Positions 34,648-64,000 of a stretch of 64,000 bases of DNA are shown in pieces. This DNA comes from Zantedeschia hybrid cultivar (Eukaryota; Streptophyta; Magnoliopsida; Alismatales; Araceae), in NCBI GenBank assembly GCA_030544215.1, contig JARZZO010000011.1:6062001-6126000 (forward strand), in the 5' to 3' direction. A model generated the notes under the pieces. That model worked only from the letters and a program-made list of their open reading frames with translations. It had not been told where the DNA came from and did no database searches. How positions within the stretch are numbered: position 1 is the first letter of the stretch; the number at the start of each line of letters is the position of its first letter. Both the position numbers and the translations under genes were made by a program.

Positions 34648-37600
34648 ATGGGGGCGGCAGTGGCTCCGGGGAGCGGTGGCCGGGTGAGTAGGTGGGCTAG
34701 GAACAGGACGGTGCAGGTGGCAGCATGGGTGGCGGCGTCGGTGCTGGTGTGGGCGGCGGTGCACCTGGGGATGCGCCGCTACCACATGGAGAGCGCTGAG
34801 AGGCTGCTAGTGGGCATGTGCGAGGAGCGGGCCAGGATGCTGCAGGACCAGTTCTCCGTCAGCGTCAACCACGTCCACGCCCTGGCCATCCTCGTCTCCA
34901 CCTTCCACTTCCACAAGGACCCCTCCGCTATCGACCAGGTCAGCTCAGGCTACTGCAAATGGTTTTTGGTTAGATATCTCCTTCTTTTCGGAATTGCCTT
35001 GCAATTGTTCGAGCCTCTGCCTCAACGGGGAATTCTGTCTCAGGCCACATTCGCCGAATACACAGCGATGACAGCATTCGAGCGGCCGCTGCTGAGAGGC
35101 GTGGCATATGCCCAGCGCGTGGTGCATTCCAAAAGACAGAAGTTTGAGGACCAGCAGGGGTGGGTGATCAAGACCATGAGGCGCGAGCCGTCGCCGGAGC
35201 AAGACGAGTATGCGCCAGTGATCTTCTCCCAGGAAACCATCTCCTATATCGAAGCCCTCGATATGATGTCCGGGGAGGTAATATTGATAACAGTCGTTAC
35301 CGCTATTTCCCCATTGATGTGTGCTTGGAACATTCATCACCAAAGACCTTTGCGGATTGTACGATGAATGGTTATTCTTGGTGCTTCGGATGCAGGAGGA
35401 TCGAGAGAACATACTGAGGGCTCGGGCAACGGGCAAAGCTGTCCTTACAAGTCCATTTAGGCTTCTGGAGTCCAATCACCTTGGTGTTGTTCTTACCTTT
35501 CCTGTGTACCGCTCGCCTCTTCCTGCAACAGCAACAGTAGAAGAACGTGTAGAAGCAACTGTTGGGTAAGCTCTTTAACTTGAACATCGAATGACTTAAT
35601 ATAATAACAAGGCATTCTATCATTACTCCATAAACACTGAGGGTAAAAATGTAGGAGCTAAATTAAAGATACTGGACTCGTAAGAAGGGATATACGGGAG
35701 CTCATATTGCACAAGGAAACTATCAACATCATTCTAAAGTTTTATTTTACAAGTTGAAGTTAGCTTATATTGATTTAGTATAAATATGGCGACACATTCT
35801 CTTGGCCAAAGGATAACTGAAGTCAGCCTGACAGGTACACAGTGAGTGCATTAATTGATGCATCAATAGTTTTGGAACAGAAATGTGACTGTTAAAGGTG
35901 TATATACAGCTTCTGGATACAAGGGAGGATATATTGCCCTGGCATTCCTAAGCATGTACCTATAATAGCATGAGGCACCATTTTTTTCATTGACATTAAA
36001 AGGTTCAAATGGACATTCTGCATTCTGTTGATGCACCTGTTTTTTTTATAAGGTGACCATAGTGCATCAACCACTACACATATGCCAAAACATGTAGTTG
36101 TTGCAGGCCTACATTGATCGTCTTTGATGTTCATGTGCTAAAATCATGGTGTCAGTTCCAAATATAGTTTAACATGCAAACATGGTTGTGCTTTGTGTCA
36201 TCAAACCTAGGTACCATCTCATGTTCAAATGGTTTTGGCCCAGATGTTTTTACAGTGAGGTCTTTGGTACATGCTTTACAGGACTGGTGAAATTCAAGTC
36301 ATCGTTTTAGTTCAAAACTCTGTCTGCTTCTTGGATCATTTGCAGTTATTAGGGAGAGGGAAATAGGAACACTTTCAAAATTTTCAAGAGTAGGTCAGGT
36401 TGAGGAGGATGTATTGGCTTTTGTAAGTGGATTAGTAGCTGTACTAAGACATTCATGCTCAAGGATTCCCATTTTGCAAAAGCAATCAATTCTACTGATC
36501 ACTTCTAACTCCATTTTCATGCTAGTGTAATTAATAATTTGGAGAATGAATCTAAAAAGCTTCAGTGTTGGATATTTTAAGCATCACACGATCCACAAGA
36601 GTGTATGCTATGAAAACATTTTTTTGATGATATTACCTTGTTTTATATTCACTACATTTACCAAGGCTATTTCCCTGACTTAAGGTATCATATCCAAGGA
36701 AATAACTAAAACTTGAGATTTTATTGCAAATTGACAGAAAAGCAACTTATAGGATGGAAAAGAAAGAATAGTGAAGAATATGAAGGTGAAAATCGTGTAT
36801 CATATCCGAGGAAGTAAACAACAAAGTTCTGAGAATTTATGCTTCAGATTGCCCTAAAAGCCAACTTTTAAGGTGGCATAAGAAAAAGAACAGTGAAGGG
36901 AAGAATCTGAGGCATTAACATGCTTTTGGAGAATGGAGAGTTTGGGTGGTCCTGACAAAATCAGGAAGAAAAAAAAACCTTATCTGCTGCTTCTTCTAGG
37001 TCTTGTCTGTCTAAAATGAAGGTTAAATCAGCCTGTTCTATTGTTCTTGAAGAATTATTCATGTTGACCTTTGCAGTCTTTTACAATTTTTCTTATGAAG
37101 GTTATGGTCTTTGTTTAAAACACACATTTTTATGAAAGTTGTTGATCTTTGTTTATTATGCAAACTCTAAAAACGGTACTCCACATATGTTAGAAAAAAC
37201 TTTAAAGCTTTCTTTGATGCACAGTCTTAAAGGAGAGGAGCAAATCAAATCTTTTCACCATGACACAATCTTAAAACAAAGAACAAATAAAAAAAATTCC
37301 CCAGGCAACTCCCTGCTTTTTTGCAAGGGAGAGGAGTCTGTAAACTATATCTGGTTCATATATGTAGAGAAGGCTAGGATGTTTTTAGTGTTTTTTTCCC
37401 TTTATTAGTTTGGAGATTTCAGTCTATATTTCCTATGTTTTTTGGTGTGCCCCTGTCAGTTATGCTTTCAAGGGGCATTTATGTCAAGTTGTAATAATGG
37501 GCGGTTGCCTCGCAAATATAAGAGATTTTTTATTTTATTTTATTTTTGGGGGGGAGGGGGTGTTTGCGGCAGTAGTTATCGCTACATCTCCAAGCCGCAG

Positions 37601-40600
37601 CCTCACCATGGGGTTTTCGCCTGACCGCTGGCTTCTTCCTCTTCTTCCTCCCTTCCTTGGATGTGAACTTTAATCATATCAGTCGGTTTGTTTAATTTTT
37701 ATATTACATGAAAACATCAACGTATTGTACAAAATTTTATTGAATAAATGACATTTGGAAATCACCGTTCGTTGATAAGAAAGGAGTTGTCATGTCTACA
37801 ACCACGTGATGATTCATACATGGCTTTCTATGTGAAGCAATTTGATAAAGCTACTAACTACAAAGTTGGCATCAGTTTCCCTTTTCGAAACTTATCATGA
37901 TAATGCATGGTAATTATCACAGAAAACCTTCTTGAGTCCCCACAAATGAAATGATGATAATATACAATAGTGAGTCATACAATCCCTCAAATGGGGTAAA
38001 TGCATAATTGGGATATAGCAGCCCAATCTGTACGCTCAGGAAAATGTACATGAAAATAATGTCTTGTATGTGAAATTCTTAAAAAAAAGATATTGTGACC
38101 AATTACAATGCATTTAAATGTAGATGTTGATCTTGGTGTTGAAAGATGCCATGTTTTGCCAAGTTTGACATGACTCCAGTGAACAGATACCTTGGTGGAG
38201 CATTTGATGTTGAATCACTTGTTGAAACTTTGCTGAAGAAACTTGCTGAGGATCCAGAAATTGTAGTGAATGTATACGATGTCACCAACACGTCCATGCC
38301 CTTAATTATGTATGGCCCTCAGCATATGGCTGGGTACACGCTGCTTTCCCATGTTAGTACGCTTGACTTTGGGGACCCATTCAGGAAGCATGAAATGGAA
38401 TGCAGGTAAAAATTAAATGTGCTTGCTTGCCTATGCTGGTGGAATTGATTTCCCTAACTTGCAGAACTCAATCAGGTATAGCCAGAAGCCTCCCATCCCA
38501 TGGTCAGCCATTTATACACCATCCGGAGTCTTTGTGATTGTTATGTTGGTTGGATATATAATCTTCAATGCATATAATCGTTATGTCACTGTTGTGGAGG
38601 ATTGCCGCAAGATGGAAGAACTGAAGGTCAAAGCAGAGGCTGCAGATGTTGCTAAATCTCAGGTACAGCTTTCGAGAATCAGCTGATGAGAGAGAGAGAG
38701 AGATGCAACAAAAATTTCACATTGTTCCCTTAATTTCAAAAAGCACATATTTGCTAACTTGTCTACAAATATAGCCTTTCTGAAAATTCATGGTACAAAC
38801 TTTTGTTATTATATAGTTTGTTTTCCCAAAACGTAGCTTTAGTCTCATAAATCAACCTATCCTGACCCCCCCCCCCCACACACACAAAAAAAAAAAAAGA
38901 ACCCTAGCTTAGTTCCCTATTGACCAATGTACTGATCTCGGTGGTTTATGCCAATGTACTTATCTGAATGTGTCTTTGAAATCATTGGGCTAGTAATTAT
39001 CAAGTTCAACAATTAAAGGTTTCTGGTCTAACTTTCTATGGTCGTACATTGTGTTATCCCCTTATCATCATTTTTCTATTGCAGTTTCTTGCCACTGTTT
39101 CTCATGAAATCAGAACGCCCATGAATGGTGTCCTTGGTAATTCCAAGCCTTTTTTTTGCTTAATATGATGTGCCTGAAGATAAATGACAATTTAATCAGA
39201 ATCCATTTGGGGCCATTTATTTGAATTCCAGGGATGCTGGACATGCTTTTAGACACAGATCTCAGTTCAACACAAAAGGACTATGTCCAAACTGCTCAGG
39301 TCTGTGGGAAAGCGTTGATATCATTAATAAATGAAGTTCTTGACAGGGCAAAGATTGAAGCTGGCAAGTTAGAAATGGAAGCAGTGCCATTCAACCTTAG
39401 GTCCATCCTGGATGATGTGATCTCTTTATTTTCTGCAAAATCAGGTATTGAGGTAAGTGAGGCATTCAACAAGTGAAATATTCCATAGGCGAGCAGACAG
39501 ATTTAGGGATGACCGCTGAGTAATTCTTACATCACCTCATCACATAATTTACCTTCATTCTTACGGCACATCATCCCTGCTGTTGCTTGTAAGAATAATA
39601 TAATATGCATGTGGATGTGGATATATTGGGCCACTTCTTATGTACAGACTGGCTTGATTTAACAAATATACACTTAGAAGTTCCTAAAATGTTGCTGCAT
39701 TGACAAACTGCAGTTGGCCGTTTTTGTGTCTGATAAAGTTCCTGATGTTCTCATGGGTGACCCCGGAAGGTTTCGCCAGATAATCACAAATCTTGTTGGA
39801 AATTCAGTTAAGGTAAGTCATCATTCCATAACAGATAATATCTTTTAGATTCAGAATTGAGCATCTTTCACTTCTGTAAAAGCAATTGAACATAGGGATG
39901 TCCATCACATAAAATTCCTGCCCTCTCTCCCTCGCCAAGGGTGGGACAGGATTGATGTAGACGACTCTAAATAAATGGATAGGGCTATGGCAATGATGAC
40001 GACTCTTACTTGTGTCTCCTTTGGACCTTATAGTTCACTGAACGTGGCCACATATTTATTCAAGTTCATTTGGCTAATTATGCAACGGTGGTGATGAATG
40101 CAAAATCTGAAGCTGGCTCGAACGAACAATCACATCAACGCAAATCAAGTGTTTATCCTTTTGATACCCTAAGTGGTCTTGAAGCTGCAGATGGAAGAAA
40201 TAGTTGGGAAACATTTAAACACTTATTCTCTGATGAAACACCTTTACCTGATGTTACTGAAAATGTCACTTTGATGGTAAGTGTGGAGGATACTGGGATT
40301 GGGATCCCATTGCATGCTCAAGATCGGGTTTTCACCCCCTTCATGCAGGCAGACAGTTCTACTTCCAGAAACTATGGGGGAACTGGTATTGGCTTGAGTA
40401 TCAGTAAGTGTCTGGTTGAATTAATGGGTGGACAGATAACCTTTGTGAGTCGGCCTCATATTGGAAGCACGTTTACATTCACTGCTGTACTCAAAAGATG
40501 TGAGAATAAGGGAGGAGCTGATGGCAAAAGAGTTCTTTCTGAGCCGCTGCCTACATGTTTCAGAGGGATGAAAGCAGTCGTGCTTGATGAGAGACCTGTT

Positions 40601-43600
40601 AGGAGTGCTGTTACAAGGTATCATCTACAACGGCTGGGCATTACAGTTGAAATTGCAAGCAACTTGAAGACGGTACTGACTTCACTTTCTGGACAGAATG
40701 GCTATTCAAGGCCAAGGTAAAATTCTCGGATGGAAGTTAATTATTTTCTCTGATACCTTTATTCATCTATATATTGATTTATTCAGTGGCTACACGAATT
40801 TATTTCACTGTGCGTGTGAGAGAGAGGGAGAATCTTCATACTTCTTGTCTCCGATTCATTCTCCCCCCTAAACACTGGCAGAAATGAGTAAGAGTGAAAT
40901 AATATTTGTTTTTCCCCTGGAGGATCCCTTTATTTTCTGAAATAATATTTTTTCTCCTCACCATACATATCTGTTGTTTGTGACATTGTTTTGTACTAAT
41001 TCTGTTATTGTTTGTACAGCCAACTTCATAAACAGCCAGACATGATATTTATTGAGAAGGACTTGTGGAATTCTGGCATAGAGGCTAGCTTGATGCAACG
41101 GTTGCTAGAATGGAAACAAAATTGTCAATTACATGAAATACCCAAGATTGTCCTCCTCCTGAGCTTAGAATCTGATAAAGCAAAATCTGGAAGCTTTGTG
41201 GATGTTGTCATCATGAAGCCTTTGAGGGCTAGCACTGTAGCTGCATGTCTTCAACAGGTACTAGGCATTGATAGGCAACAGAAAAAGGAACTGCTCAATG
41301 GATCAGCTTCCCTTCGGGGACTGCTGGCTGGGAGGAGTATCTTGGTTGTTGATGACAATAAGGTGAATCTCAGAGTTGCAGCAGGTGCATTGAAGAAGTA
41401 TGGGGCAACCGTGGAGTGTGCTGTGAGTGGAAAGGATGCTCTTACCCTACTACAAATACCACACAATTTTGATGCTTGTTTTATGGATGTTCAGATGCCA
41501 GAAATGGATGGGTATCAACTTAAGACTTCCACTTTTCCCTTTCTATCGGAATGCTTCCTTCTTTACTTTTCCTGTCTGAATAGTTGGTTGATTTTTTTCT
41601 TCAATATTGTCCTGCATTCTGTTAATGGATTGCAAGTTCTTTGTTGTCTTCTTATTTTCTTCATGGTCTAGTGTAATTATGACATATATCATTTGTGGGA
41701 AGTGAAAGTCGATATTGGCAAGGAGATCTGTGAACTGTGAAGGTGTGCGCTACCACCAGGCAAGCCAGTGGTCCCTGAATTTATGAGGCACAGAAAGGTT
41801 CTCCATTGTCCACCAGTGGAGTCCAGGTAGGATCGGATATTTCTACTTAGTTGGAAGAACGTGAAAACAGCATGTCCGCGTAAATTGGATCCCATTGAAC
41901 TTGCAGAATGTGTTAAACCTTGAATGGATAATGGTAGGTAGTAAGAATTTAACATGTGACAGTGTGCAGGACTGTTTGAGGACTATAGGGGTTTCAATGG
42001 TATGAATGCATTTCTATGTTTAGTATGTCCCAGTTTATAGAAAGGTTTATATTTGCAAATTTTGTATAGCTTATTTTTCTTTTTCTTTTGGTGGGACATC
42101 ATTTTAGGTTCTCATAATTATTTTAACTTGAAGTTTCAGATTCATAAAGAAAATGTTATTTTGGATCACTTCCATTTTTCATTGGCATTTTTGGGTTTCT
42201 CATTCAGTATGGAAGTGTTTGAAAACCAGGCCTAACTGTCCACTTGGACCATCATTTCTGGTCACATCGACTAAAATTGTGATGCATGGGGAAACCGCGT
42301 TGTTCTGGTGAAGCACAGGACAGATTTCTATTAACAATCATTGACTTTCTGGTTCAGAGGAAAGTTTGGATATAGCAAATTTGGGCTGTTTCAACTTTCA
42401 ACATTTTATATAGTATTTTAAAAGTTCTGTGAGAAGGCAAATTCAGATCCCCATTCTTCTCATCTGAGTGACTCACTGTTACCTGGGTACTAAAGTTTTA
42501 AGATTTTTTTAATCATAGACAGGGACTTGGAAATGTAGACACTCCAGAAGATGTTGTCTCACACCATATATTAGGCTAACACTCCAGATGATGCTATATC
42601 ATATATAAACCTTAGGAAATGCTACATATTTGTCATTCTCATCTATACTTTTGTTTACACAATAACGATTCAGATCTTGTACATGCTGTTATTTTCCAAT
42701 TCAAAGAAACCTGTAAATAGACTAAGAATACAAACTTCTGTTTACATGTGTACATAAGGTAAAGTGGTAAACAAAAAAAGTGTCCTCTTATGTGTTTGAC
42801 ATGTGAAAACACTTGGTGCAGGCATTAGTGTCATCATGTATGAGCATACAATTGTTTTCTTAAGATAAATCATTAGCCATTTTTGTATGCTATTTGAACA
42901 CATTGAATAGAAAAGGATTCTGTAATCTGTATGAACATTGATTTTCAATGGTCAGTCTAGAAAATTGTAGCCCTTGCCAGTTTTAGGACCCAGTCTGGTT
43001 TTGATACCATTGGTATGAATTTGTTTACAAAGAGAGCCTCACCAGCATTCAGTTTTTGGTTATAGTTTCCCAGCTGCACAATATATGTCACCTATAGATT
43101 TTCACAATATCTGGAGCTGTATGTACCAGTTGAGTTTTCACAGCATCATGTGGAGCTGTATCTCACCTGCTGATTTTCAGAATGTCCATTTATAGAATTC
43201 CCACTGCCCCTCAGAAGAATTAATGGTTTTCAGAGTTCTCATGCTTGGGTTTCAGTTGTTTTTGCTTCTAAGTTGCAGGGTATAAAAATGCAAGAGTTCT
43301 ACATAAATACATATTCATCAACTGGCATTTTACACCTTTTTTCCCTCTGGAACTATTTTAGTCTCGGTATGAGCTTTACTTGATTCTTTAAGCCAATTTC
43401 TGATACTTGATTTTTGAGAGTTTCAAGTCACCAGCAAGTGTCCACTGACTAGGGGAGCAGCAAAAACTGAGTAAAACCAGCGTGTTGCACCTCTACATCA
43501 AATCGTAATTGTAAGAAGCTCAAATCAAAATGGACCTCTACTCAGATCTAAGCTACCCAAAAGAGATGAAACGTTCAGATGTGACCATGCTGCCTCTACC

Positions 43601-43996
43601 AATGTGTCACCTTTTCAGAAAGGGCCCAGAAAATGCCTAGTGAATTATATATATGCTAATGGTGAACAATAAAAAAAATAAAGAACGGCAGCATGAATTT
43701 CTTTATCATGTCGGTAATCCCTAAAGCTACACTGCAGGTTTGAGGCAACTCGGCGGATTCGCCTTATGGAAAGCAAGGTGAACGAGCAGATGAAGAATGA
43801 AAATGAACTCGTTCAGGAACATATCTATAGGAAGGACGAGTGGCACATGCCCATACTAGCCATGACTGCAGATGTCATCCAAGCAACCTATGAGGAATGC
43901 AAGAAATGTGGAATGGATGGTTACGTATCCAAACCCTTCGAAGAGAAGCAGCTTTATCAGGCGGTAGCAAAGTTCTTCATCTCCAAACCCATTTGA
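34648..43996 (+). CDS. Cytokinin receptor histidine kinase (AHK4/CRE1/WOL-like)
   Basis: Membrane hybrid kinase that binds cytokinin through its CHASE domain and passes phosphate His to Asp to HPt proteins. Eleven exons: 34648-34938, 35044-35277, 35396-35565, 38187-38405, 38476-38662, 39085-39136, 39232-39452, 39714-39812, 40034-40716, 41020-41511, 43738-43996; 968 residues. Order: transmembrane helix (about 23-43), CHASE domain to about 300, second helix (SGVFVIVMLVGYIIF), H box SHEIRTPMNG (H374), N box, DTGIGIP and GGTGIGLSI ATP-binding boxes, receiver-like segment, then true receiver with DD830-831, D875 in FMDVQMPEMDG, and the VSKPF lysine. The CHASE threonine mutated in Arabidopsis wol is conserved (T193 in LTSPF). 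The N-terminus is shorter than that of AHK4. It is the first Met after an in-frame stop. Sequence is closer to AHK4 than to AHK2/3. Introns 3 (2.6 kb) and 10 (2.2 kb) show nothing recognisable. Confidence 0.95.
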
Positions 43997-46123
43997 CTAT
44001 TGAAAAATGTCTGGAGGACATCTTCGTGCAATTCAAGGGGGACTCGAGTGCTATTGAGGAACATCAGCATGAACATTTATCCCTTCTGTATTCACAGCTG
44101 CTGTCTGGTGGTAATTACCTGGAAGATCAGAGATCCACAGAACGGATAACGTGCACGGTAAGAAAACTTGTGTTGAGTCTGCTCTTGGCATCAGCTCACA
44201 AGCTACTGTGCAATATTAATGTCAGAAGAAAGTTCGCCCAGCTTGTCGAGTTGTCATACATCTATTCTTCACTAGCAGCGATGGAAACCATATGTCCAAC
44301 GTGTATACTAGAAAACAATGGCTTCATGTACATGTAAAAATTCTCTGGTAGAAGCAGAGTTTTGGAACACTATTGGTGGGTTGGTGGTAGTGCTGCTCTG
44401 CTTTGTAGGAGGATGTACATTCCCATTCCACACCTCCCCCATCTTTTGTAACTTTAAGATGATTGTGATTTATTATTGAAATTGCTGAGCAAGGTATGGT
44501 CTTCTCAAACGAATTGGAAGCCTGGTGCTATCTTCTTCCTGTGCTATGACATTGGGTTTTGCTTTCCGTTGTGATCTATGTGGAAAGCTACATTACTACA
44601 TTTTTAGTCACATTGTACCACCCCGTACTCCTATTTTATATGCTGGGCATTATTATGACACGTCCCTCATTCAAAGACCATTAAAAGTTGGCTTTCGCAG
44701 GCATTTGGGATGGAAACTTTGAATACGCGTATTGCATAAATCTCTAGAGAACCGCTGTCCCTTTTCTGAATAACAAGAAGTGTGGGAATCTTAACATTCT
44801 CAAATGAAGTAGACACTGTCAAACGAAAAAACGATGTAATTATAAGTTTCCCATATCCCGGTGAGAAATGTGAGTTGGATAATCAGATAATTGGATTCGA
44901 CCATGGCTGCTGCTTTACCTTTAATTCAAAATTATCCAAACACGGATGTATCCCAGTTTAAGACAAACCAATATTTGGCTATCCGATGGCATCATTGACT
45001 GCATTTGATGATCTGATGGCAGAATGGGTTCCATGATACCGTATCTCCGAATTCTGAAATTATATGGTGATTTTCTCCAAATTTTTAAGTTACAAGGTGT
45101 TTCTCTCTCCTAGATGCTCTGAAATACTAATGAAAGCACAAACAATTTGGTATGCAAATGAGTTGAATTCAGTGCAGATCTTAGGTAGATCATGGCCATA
45201 CCCATTATGCTACCGCCCTAGAAAAACTACCTGTTACTTGTCTTACAAGCTAATAAACGATTGGATAATTGGATGTTTAGTGTGTTAGAAAAAAATTGTA
45301 TCCATTACCTTATCTGGGATGCATATCCGTTTACAAAGACTACCGTCAACTCATCTATAAGTTAAATAATCAGATTATCAATTACCATTTGCATCCCTAA
45401 AAACAATGATGATGATAAAAACCGTTGTACATTTTCGATAGCAGCACACTCTCCAAGTGATTATAATCAAGCAAATCGCAGGATTCATCATAAATATATA
45501 GCTTCAGATCCTGTCAAATGTGATGATCAAAAGGCATTCATAAGCAATTCGTTAATTCCTTAAGCGCCTTTCCCAAATAAGACAACCACAGCCAAAATGG
45601 AACAGTTAGAGTTTAAGGAGCCAAAATGGAAGAGTTAGGGTTTAAGGAGCCAAAATGGAACGGTTACAAAAGACATGGCATTGAAGAGAATATTTTGATA
45701 TCCAACAGCTGTAAGCAAAAGATAGTGTTCTTTTTTCCTTGGATGAAAATAAGCCAAAAACATTCAGGAAGTAGTGGATGATTTATTTGAAACACTCAAA
45801 AGGCGCAGCACCATTCCATTGCCAAAAGTAAGCTTTTCAATAGTATATAAACCCTAATGAATGCACATGATCTCAACCGCCAGCATACCCTTTATAACAA
45901 CAATTACAACATCAAGATAATGAGTCTCCCAATCCAATATGAATGCCATCCCATTTACATGCATGTTTCACACTGACCTCATCATTCGTTCATAGCCTAC
46001 CTCCTGATTTCAACCAAACATGCAGAATCCCCGTCTCTAGAAAATGGAGAAATCTGGTTACCAGTTAAGCAGTTGGGGTGGGGGATCGATTTCATAAGAA
46101 GAAAAGGCCAATGTGAATCATGG
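43997..46123. other. Convergent intergenic region
   Basis: Holds the 3' UTRs of the cytokinin receptor (plus) and the XLG gene (minus). The only structured item is a 29-bp tandem repeat (about 2.5 units containing GCCAAAATGGAA) at 45591-45664. No gene was found. Confidence 0.65.
45591..45664. repeat. Tandem repeat, 29-bp unit, about 2.5 copies
   Basis: GCCAAAATGG recurs at 45591, 45620 and 45649, with AGTTAGRGTTTAAGGA between. Confidence 0.85.
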
Positions 46124-63126
<17,003 letters not shown>

Positions 63127-64000
63127 CTGGGGAGCACGGGAAGCTCCTCCTCACGGCAGCCCGCGGCGGGAGGGCAGAGCAGAGCGAGCACCAGCAGGGA
63201 CGCTGCTAGGGTTAGAGCGCCCCGGCGCCATGGGAGGAGCTCGGAGAAGGTGGGTTGGAAAAAGCCGCCGGATACGGGACGAAACGGATACGTTTTCTTT
63301 TTTAACTCCTTTACCGGAGTTGGTGGTTATTGGATTCCGTTAAATCTAACGGCGACGCAGAGGGGTTACGGTCGGCGAACGTCCGTCTAGAAATCTTAAA
63401 TTCAAATGTTTTATGAAGAGACGAAAATAGCCCTGAGGGGAAGATAGGGCCCCACTGTAGTTTAGGAGTGTCCACTATTTAGTTCAAATCGAAAAATCAA
63501 ATTAAATTATTAATTTAATTTAAGTTGGTTCAATTTAAATTTAAAAAAATAATTTAAGTTGAAATTAAATCGAACAAGAAAATTTGATTTGATTTGATTT
63601 GATTTTTACGTTTTATAAATCAAACTAAATCGAACAAATTGAATTATTTTATAAAGACATAAATTTAGTACAAATATTTAGTAGTTGTTATATATATTAA
63701 ATAAAAATTATTAAAATTTATAAAATATAATAAAGTATTATGATACTTTCTATTTAAATTAAAAACATCTTCTTTCATTCATATGTGAAAATGTAATATA
63801 AGTTTTTATTAGTATACAGAGTAATATGACTCATTGTTTTAAAATTTAATTTAATTTATTTCATAATTATATTTAAAATAATTTAGTAAAAATAATTAAA
63901 ATAATAATTTAATAATTTTATATTTATAAGAATTATTTATTTATTACATAAATTATTAAATATTGAAGATCTATTTGAGAGATAAGATCTCATTATGACG
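63127..64000. other. XLG 5' region and AT-rich upstream DNA
   Basis: 63127-63250 is GC-rich and probably 5' UTR or proximal promoter of the minus-strand XLG gene. From about 63470 the sequence is extremely AT-rich with TTAAATT words and a (TTTGA)n run at about 63583-63605. No coding region was seen. Confidence 0.6.

Noticed and set aside
43897..44337. 146-residue open frame overlapping the receptor 3' end
   Set aside because: It starts in another frame of the last receptor exon and runs on into 3' UTR; no family resemblance.

Overview
The window is nuclear DNA of a flowering plant. It holds long multi-exon genes with GT-AG introns, AT-rich introns and spacers full of plant transposons, and plant-only gene families. 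Several genes begin in strongly GC-rich exons, which suggests a monocot, possibly a non-grass one; the species cannot be fixed from this sequence alone.

Five protein genes can be assembled exon by exon, each giving a continuous reading frame. (1) 78-3160 (+) and (2) 6041-8527 (+) are a tandem pair of low-molecular-weight purple acid phosphatases with the same seven-exon structure. (3) 14275-21381 (-) is a 2-oxoglutarate/Fe(II) oxygenase of the prolyl-3-hydroxylase type, with a probable GC-AG intron and a dead LINE in its largest intron. (4) 34648-43996 (+) is a CHASE-domain cytokinin receptor histidine kinase closest to AHK4/CRE1/WOL. (5) 46124-63126 (-) is an extra-large G-protein alpha subunit closest to XLG3, stretched over 17 kb by transposon-filled introns.

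Layout: the two phosphatases point right and converge on the oxygenase across about 5.7 kb. The oxygenase and the cytokinin receptor are divergent, separated by about 13 kb of repeat-rich DNA. The receptor and the XLG gene converge across 2.1 kb. The genes do not form a functional cluster. Their roles (phosphate scavenging, hydroxylation, cytokinin perception, atypical G-protein signalling) are separate, and only the phosphatase pair is related by descent.

The rest is mobile DNA. It includes a complete 313-bp TRIM retrotransposon between the phosphatases; a MITE with 9-bp target duplication in the second phosphatase's upstream region; a MITE family seen three times; several fold-back elements; two solo LTRs of one family (2.84 and 2.38 kb, each with a 5-bp target duplication) in XLG introns; and an LTR-retrotransposon remnant with a canonical tRNA-iMet primer site. 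I found no convincing new biological system. The most unusual items are the TRIM, the paired solo LTRs, the 27-kb fold-back element and the duplicated leader of the cytokinin receptor.
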